A stretch of 25,264 nt of DNA from Candidatus Galligastranaerophilus intestinigallinarum. Its GTDB lineage: Bacteria; Cyanobacteriota; Vampirovibrionia; Gastranaerophilales; Gastranaerophilaceae. Position numbers and translations under genes: made by a program. Location: the NCBI GenBank assembly GCA_018715855.1, contig DVKW01000109.1:1-25264 (forward strand), written 5' to 3'. The notes under the pieces were generated by a model. That model had not been told where the DNA came from. It ran no database searches and worked only from the letters and a program-made list of their open reading frames with translations. Below are positions 22,579-25,264 of the stretch, piece by piece. The first letter of the stretch is position 1. Each line of letters opens with the position of its first letter.

Positions 22579-23683
22579 AAATCAAGTAAAAAGAATTGTT
22601 TTTAAGTTCGGAACGAACATTTTAAAAAACGAAGAGGGCGACATTTGCCTATCAAGGCTATATTCCTTCATAGAAGACATTGCAAAATTATATAAAGAAG
22701 GAAAAGAAGTTTTAATTGTAACATCAGGCGCTGTTGGTTTGGGTGTTAAAAAATTGGGCTTAAAAACCCCTGAAACCACCGTTGATAAACAAGCGGCAGC
22801 ATCTATCGGGCAGCCTATGCTTATTGAAATTTGGCAAGACGGTTTTGACAGGTTCGGAATAAATATCTCGCAAATTCTTTTAATTGAAGATGATTTTTCC
22901 GTAAGAAAAAGATATTTAAGCCTAAGAAGCACTTTATCAAGGCTTTTGGAAGCAGGAATTATTCCCGTTATTAACCAAAACGATGTTATTTTGCCGTCTG
23001 AACTTGAACATGTCAGTTTTTCGGATAACGACAAATTATCTGCCCTTGTTGCAAGCAAATTAGATGCAGATTTACTTGTTATGGTATCAGATATTGACGG
23101 GCTTTTTGATAAAAACCCGAAAGAATATTCTGATGCAAAATTAATTCCTGTTGTAAATAAAGTAACTCCAAAAATTGAAAAATTGGCAACAGGCGCATCC
23201 CTTGGCGGCAGAGGCGGCATGATAACAAAATTAAATGCAGCAAAAGTTGTTACAAATTCAGGCTCAATGGCTATGATTGTAAACGGCTTAACTCCAAATA
23301 TAATAAGAAAAATTTTCACGGAAGAAAACGCAGGCACTTTGTTTTTATCAAACAATAAATTATCTTCTAAACAACGCTGGATAGCTTATGCCACAAATGT
23401 TAGAGGTGAAATTATTGTAAATAAAGGCGCAAAAGAAGCCCTGATTGAAAAACAAAAAAGTTTGCTATCGGTTGGCGTTTTAGACATTAAAGGCAAATTT
23501 GATGCAGGCGAAGTTGTTTGTATTTTAGATGAAAACAAAGAAGAATTTGCAAGAGGTGTTGCAAACTACAATTCAACGGAATGCGAAAAAATTGCAGGCA
23601 AACATAGCTATGAAATTAAAGAAATTTTAGGCTATATGCAAAGCGATGATTTAATAAATAAAGATAATTTGGTGATTTTATGA
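22571..23683 (+). CDS. proB: Glutamate 5-kinase with PUA domain
   Basis: 370 residues. The amino-acid-kinase domain (1-255) shows RIVFKFGTNIL, VTSGAVGLGVKKL, FSDNDKLSALVA, MVSDIDGLFDKNP and GGRGGMITKLNAA. A C-terminal PUA domain (about 275-360: RGEIIVNKGAKEAL, FDAGEVVCILDE, ARGVANYNS) is as in the long bacterial form. It makes gamma-glutamyl phosphate, the first step of proline synthesis. It starts 8 bp inside ald with AGGGTG upstream, and its TGA overlaps the proA ATG. Confidence 0.97.
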   Translation: MDKNQVKRIVFKFGTNILKNEEGDICLSRLYSFIEDIAKLYKEGKEVLIVTSGAVGLGVKKLGLKTPETTVDKQAAASIGQPMLIEIWQDGFDRFGINISQILLIEDDFSVRKRYLSLRSTLSRLLEAGIIPVINQNDVILPSELEHVSFSDNDKLSALVASKLDADLLVMVSDIDGLFDKNPKEYSDAKLIPVVNKVTPKIEKLATGASLGGRGGMITKLNAAKVVTNSGSMAMIVNGLTPNIIRKIFTEENAGTLFLSNNKLSSKQRWIAYATNVRGEIIVNKGAKEALIEKQKSLLSVGVLDIKGKFDAGEVVCILDENKEEFARGVANYNSTECEKIAGKHSYEIKEILGYMQSDDLINKDNLVIL

Positions 23684-24945
23684 TTCAAACCGATAATATT
23701 TTAGAAACCGTAAAAAAAGCTTCAATTGCAAAATCAAAACTTTTCAGTTTATCTGAAGAAAAAAAAGATGAAGCTTTGATGCTTATTGCTCAAGGGGTTG
23801 AAAGAAATAAAGAAAAAATTTTTGAAGAAAACAAAAAAGACCTTGAAAACGCACAAACAATGCTTGATAAAGGTGAAATTTCAAAAGCCACCTTTGACAG
23901 GCTGAAACTTGATGAAAACAAAATGCGAGATATGATAAAAGGCGTTTTTGATGTTATCAGGTTAGATGACCCCGTTAATAAAGTTATATGGGCAAAAGAA
24001 TTGGATGAAGGGCTTGTTTTAAAGAAAGTAACATGCCCGATAGGCCTTATTGGCATTATTTTTGAAGCAAGACCCGATGTTTTAATTCAAATAACATCTC
24101 TTGCAATTAAATCAGGAAACGCTGTTATTTTAAAGGGCGGCAAGGAATCTAACAATACGAATAAAATATTCTTTGAAATTGTGCAAGAAGCTTTATCTAA
24201 CGTGGAAGGTTTTCCTGTTGAAGCCGTTAACCTTGTTTTTTCACATCAAGATATAAACGAACTTTTAAAATTGGATGAATACATTGATTTAATTATTCCA
24301 AGGGGCTCAAACAAGCTTGTTAATTTCATTAAAGAAAACACAAAAATTCCTGTCTTAGGGCATGCTTCAGGCATTTGCCACATTTTTGTAAATAAAGATG
24401 CCAATATAGATATGGCAAAAAAAATTATTTATGATGCAAAAACCCAATACCCGTCAGCTTGTAACAGCGTTGAAACGGTTTTGGTTCACAAAGATTTTGA
24501 AAAAACAGAAGAATTAAAAGAATTTTTAACATCAAACGGCATAAAAGTTATAGAAAACCCTGAAAGGTTTGATGTTGAATATTCAGATAAAATTTTAACC
24601 TTTAAAATAATTGAAAATTTAGATGCTGCAATTGACCATATTAACAAATTCGGCTCACACCACACAGATTGCATAATAACCGAAAACAAAAATGAAGCGG
24701 AAGAATTTTTATCCAAAGTTGATTCAGCAGGCGTTTACCATAATGTTTCAACAAGGTTTGCAGATGGCTTTAGATATGGCTTTGGCGCAGAAGTCGGCAT
24801 TTCAACAAACAAAACTTTAGCAAGAGGCCCTGTCGGCTTAGATGGCTTGTGCGCTTATAAATACAAATTATACGGGCATGGAGAAATTGTTGATGATTAT
24901 TCTAAAGGCAGAAAACAATTTCACCACAAGTTTATTCAACAATAA
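23680..24945 (+). CDS. proA: Gamma-glutamyl phosphate reductase
   Basis: 421 residues of the ProA family. PIGLIGIIFEARPDV, AIKSGNAVILKGGKES, DLIIPRGSNKLV, VLGHASGICHIFV and catalytic Cys261 in YPSACNSVETVLVH are all present. The C-terminal FADGFRYGFGAEVGISTNK is also conserved. With NADPH it makes glutamate semialdehyde, which cyclises to pyrroline-5-carboxylate. The ATGA overlap with proB (23680-23683) indicates translational coupling. proC is not in the window. The 67-bp gap to nadA shows a TATAAT at 24971 without a clear -35. Confidence 0.97.
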   Translation: MIQTDNILETVKKASIAKSKLFSLSEEKKDEALMLIAQGVERNKEKIFEENKKDLENAQTMLDKGEISKATFDRLKLDENKMRDMIKGVFDVIRLDDPVNKVIWAKELDEGLVLKKVTCPIGLIGIIFEARPDVLIQITSLAIKSGNAVILKGGKESNNTNKIFFEIVQEALSNVEGFPVEAVNLVFSHQDINELLKLDEYIDLIIPRGSNKLVNFIKENTKIPVLGHASGICHIFVNKDANIDMAKKIIYDAKTQYPSACNSVETVLVHKDFEKTEELKEFLTSNGIKVIENPERFDVEYSDKILTFKIIENLDAAIDHINKFGSHHTDCIITENKNEAEEFLSKVDSAGVYHNVSTRFADGFRYGFGAEVGISTNKTLARGPVGLDGLCAYKYKLYGHGEIVDDYSKGRKQFHHKFIQQ

Positions 24946-25012
24946 AACGATATAAAAAATTTTTTTGTTTTATAATATTATTCAAGGCATTAATAATCCT
25001 AAGGTTACCACA

Positions 25013-25264
25013 TTGATAGAGAATGAAATAGTAGAAAAAATTAATAAACTAAAAAAAGAGAAGAATGCAGTAATTCTTGCTCATTGCTACCAAAACCCCG
25101 AAATTGATTTGGTGGCAGATTATGTTGGCGATTCTTTGGGGTTATCAAAACTTGCAAGTAAAACAAATGCCGATATTATTGTTTTTGCAGGCGTTTATTT
25201 TATGGCGGAAACCGCCAAAATTTTATCACCCGATAAAAAAGTTTTGCTTCCAAACAAAAAATCA
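25013..25264 (+). CDS. nadA: Quinolinate synthase, N-terminal part (cut by window end)
   Basis: 84 codons are open to the window edge. AVILAHCYQNPEIDLVADYV and GDSLGLSKLA, then ADIIVFAGVYFMAETAKIL, are the classic NadA opening. NadA condenses iminoaspartate with dihydroxyacetone phosphate on a [4Fe-4S] cluster, in NAD synthesis. The start is a TTG at 25013, with AAGG (25001-25004) 8 nt upstream. The nearby ATG at 25024 is out of frame and stops at once. The remaining two domains lie beyond the window. Confidence 0.93.
   Translation, partial: MIENEIVEKINKLKKEKNAVILAHCYQNPEIDLVADYVGDSLGLSKLASKTNADIIVFAGVYFMAETAKILSPDKKVLLPNKKS

Noticed and set aside
22582..23355. 257-codon minus-strand frame
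   Set aside because: It is a shadow of proB, whose domain motifs are complete on the plus strand.

Overview
This AT-rich window carries ordinary bacterial genes in the standard code, with TTG used as a start several times. Signal peptides, a PBP4-type murein hydrolase, a HydF maturase (implying [FeFe] hydrogenase fermentation), a C-x-C/C-x-x-C L31 and ThyX suggest an anaerobic, probably gut-associated bacterium. Two proteins start with an unusual Asn-rich N-terminus holding a short Phe-centred motif. I associate that style of N-terminus with non-photosynthetic relatives of Cyanobacteria (Vampirovibrionia/Gastranaerophilales). This placement rests on memory of the lineage and is an inference only.

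Layout. 1-758 holds tRNA-Arg(ACG) set between two families of short tandem repeats that carry broken pieces of the same tRNA. 759-3441 holds divergent genes for a long TPR protein and a membrane protein. 3457-5742 holds tRNA-Thr(CGT), a sensor histidine kinase 19 bp behind it, and a convergent RNase P RNA gene whose 3' end lies inside the kinase gene. 5743-6765 is a CheR-like methyltransferase-fold protein. 6935-13056 is a tightly packed plus-strand run: an NfnA/PyrK-like flavoprotein, a four-cysteine mini-protein, a LeuC-type dehydratase, a nitrilase-family amidase, a PBP4-type carboxypeptidase and a secreted GH13 glycosidase. 13053-15460 holds hydF, a ribbon-helix-helix regulator and a stand-alone TOPRIM (OLD-like) protein, with tail-to-tail stop codon overlaps at both outer junctions. 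15557-16948 is a predicted papain-like cysteine protease. 17025-20590 holds tRNA-Cys, rpmE with a strong terminator, thyX, prfA and rmuC. 20657-24945 is pyrF-ald-proB-proA, and 25013 to the end is the start of nadA.

The genes cover translation (L31, RF1, three tRNAs, rnpB), nucleotide supply (thyX, pyrF), amino-acid and cofactor metabolism (leuC, ald, proBA, nadA), cell wall and glycan processing, and hydrogenase maturation. No phage, transposase, integrase or CRISPR array is visible. The best candidates for undescribed biology are the papain-like protease and methyltransferase-like protein with a shared style of N-terminus, the tRNA-derived repeat field around tRNA-Arg, the rnpB/kinase overlap, and the NfnA-like/four-Cys/LeuC operon.
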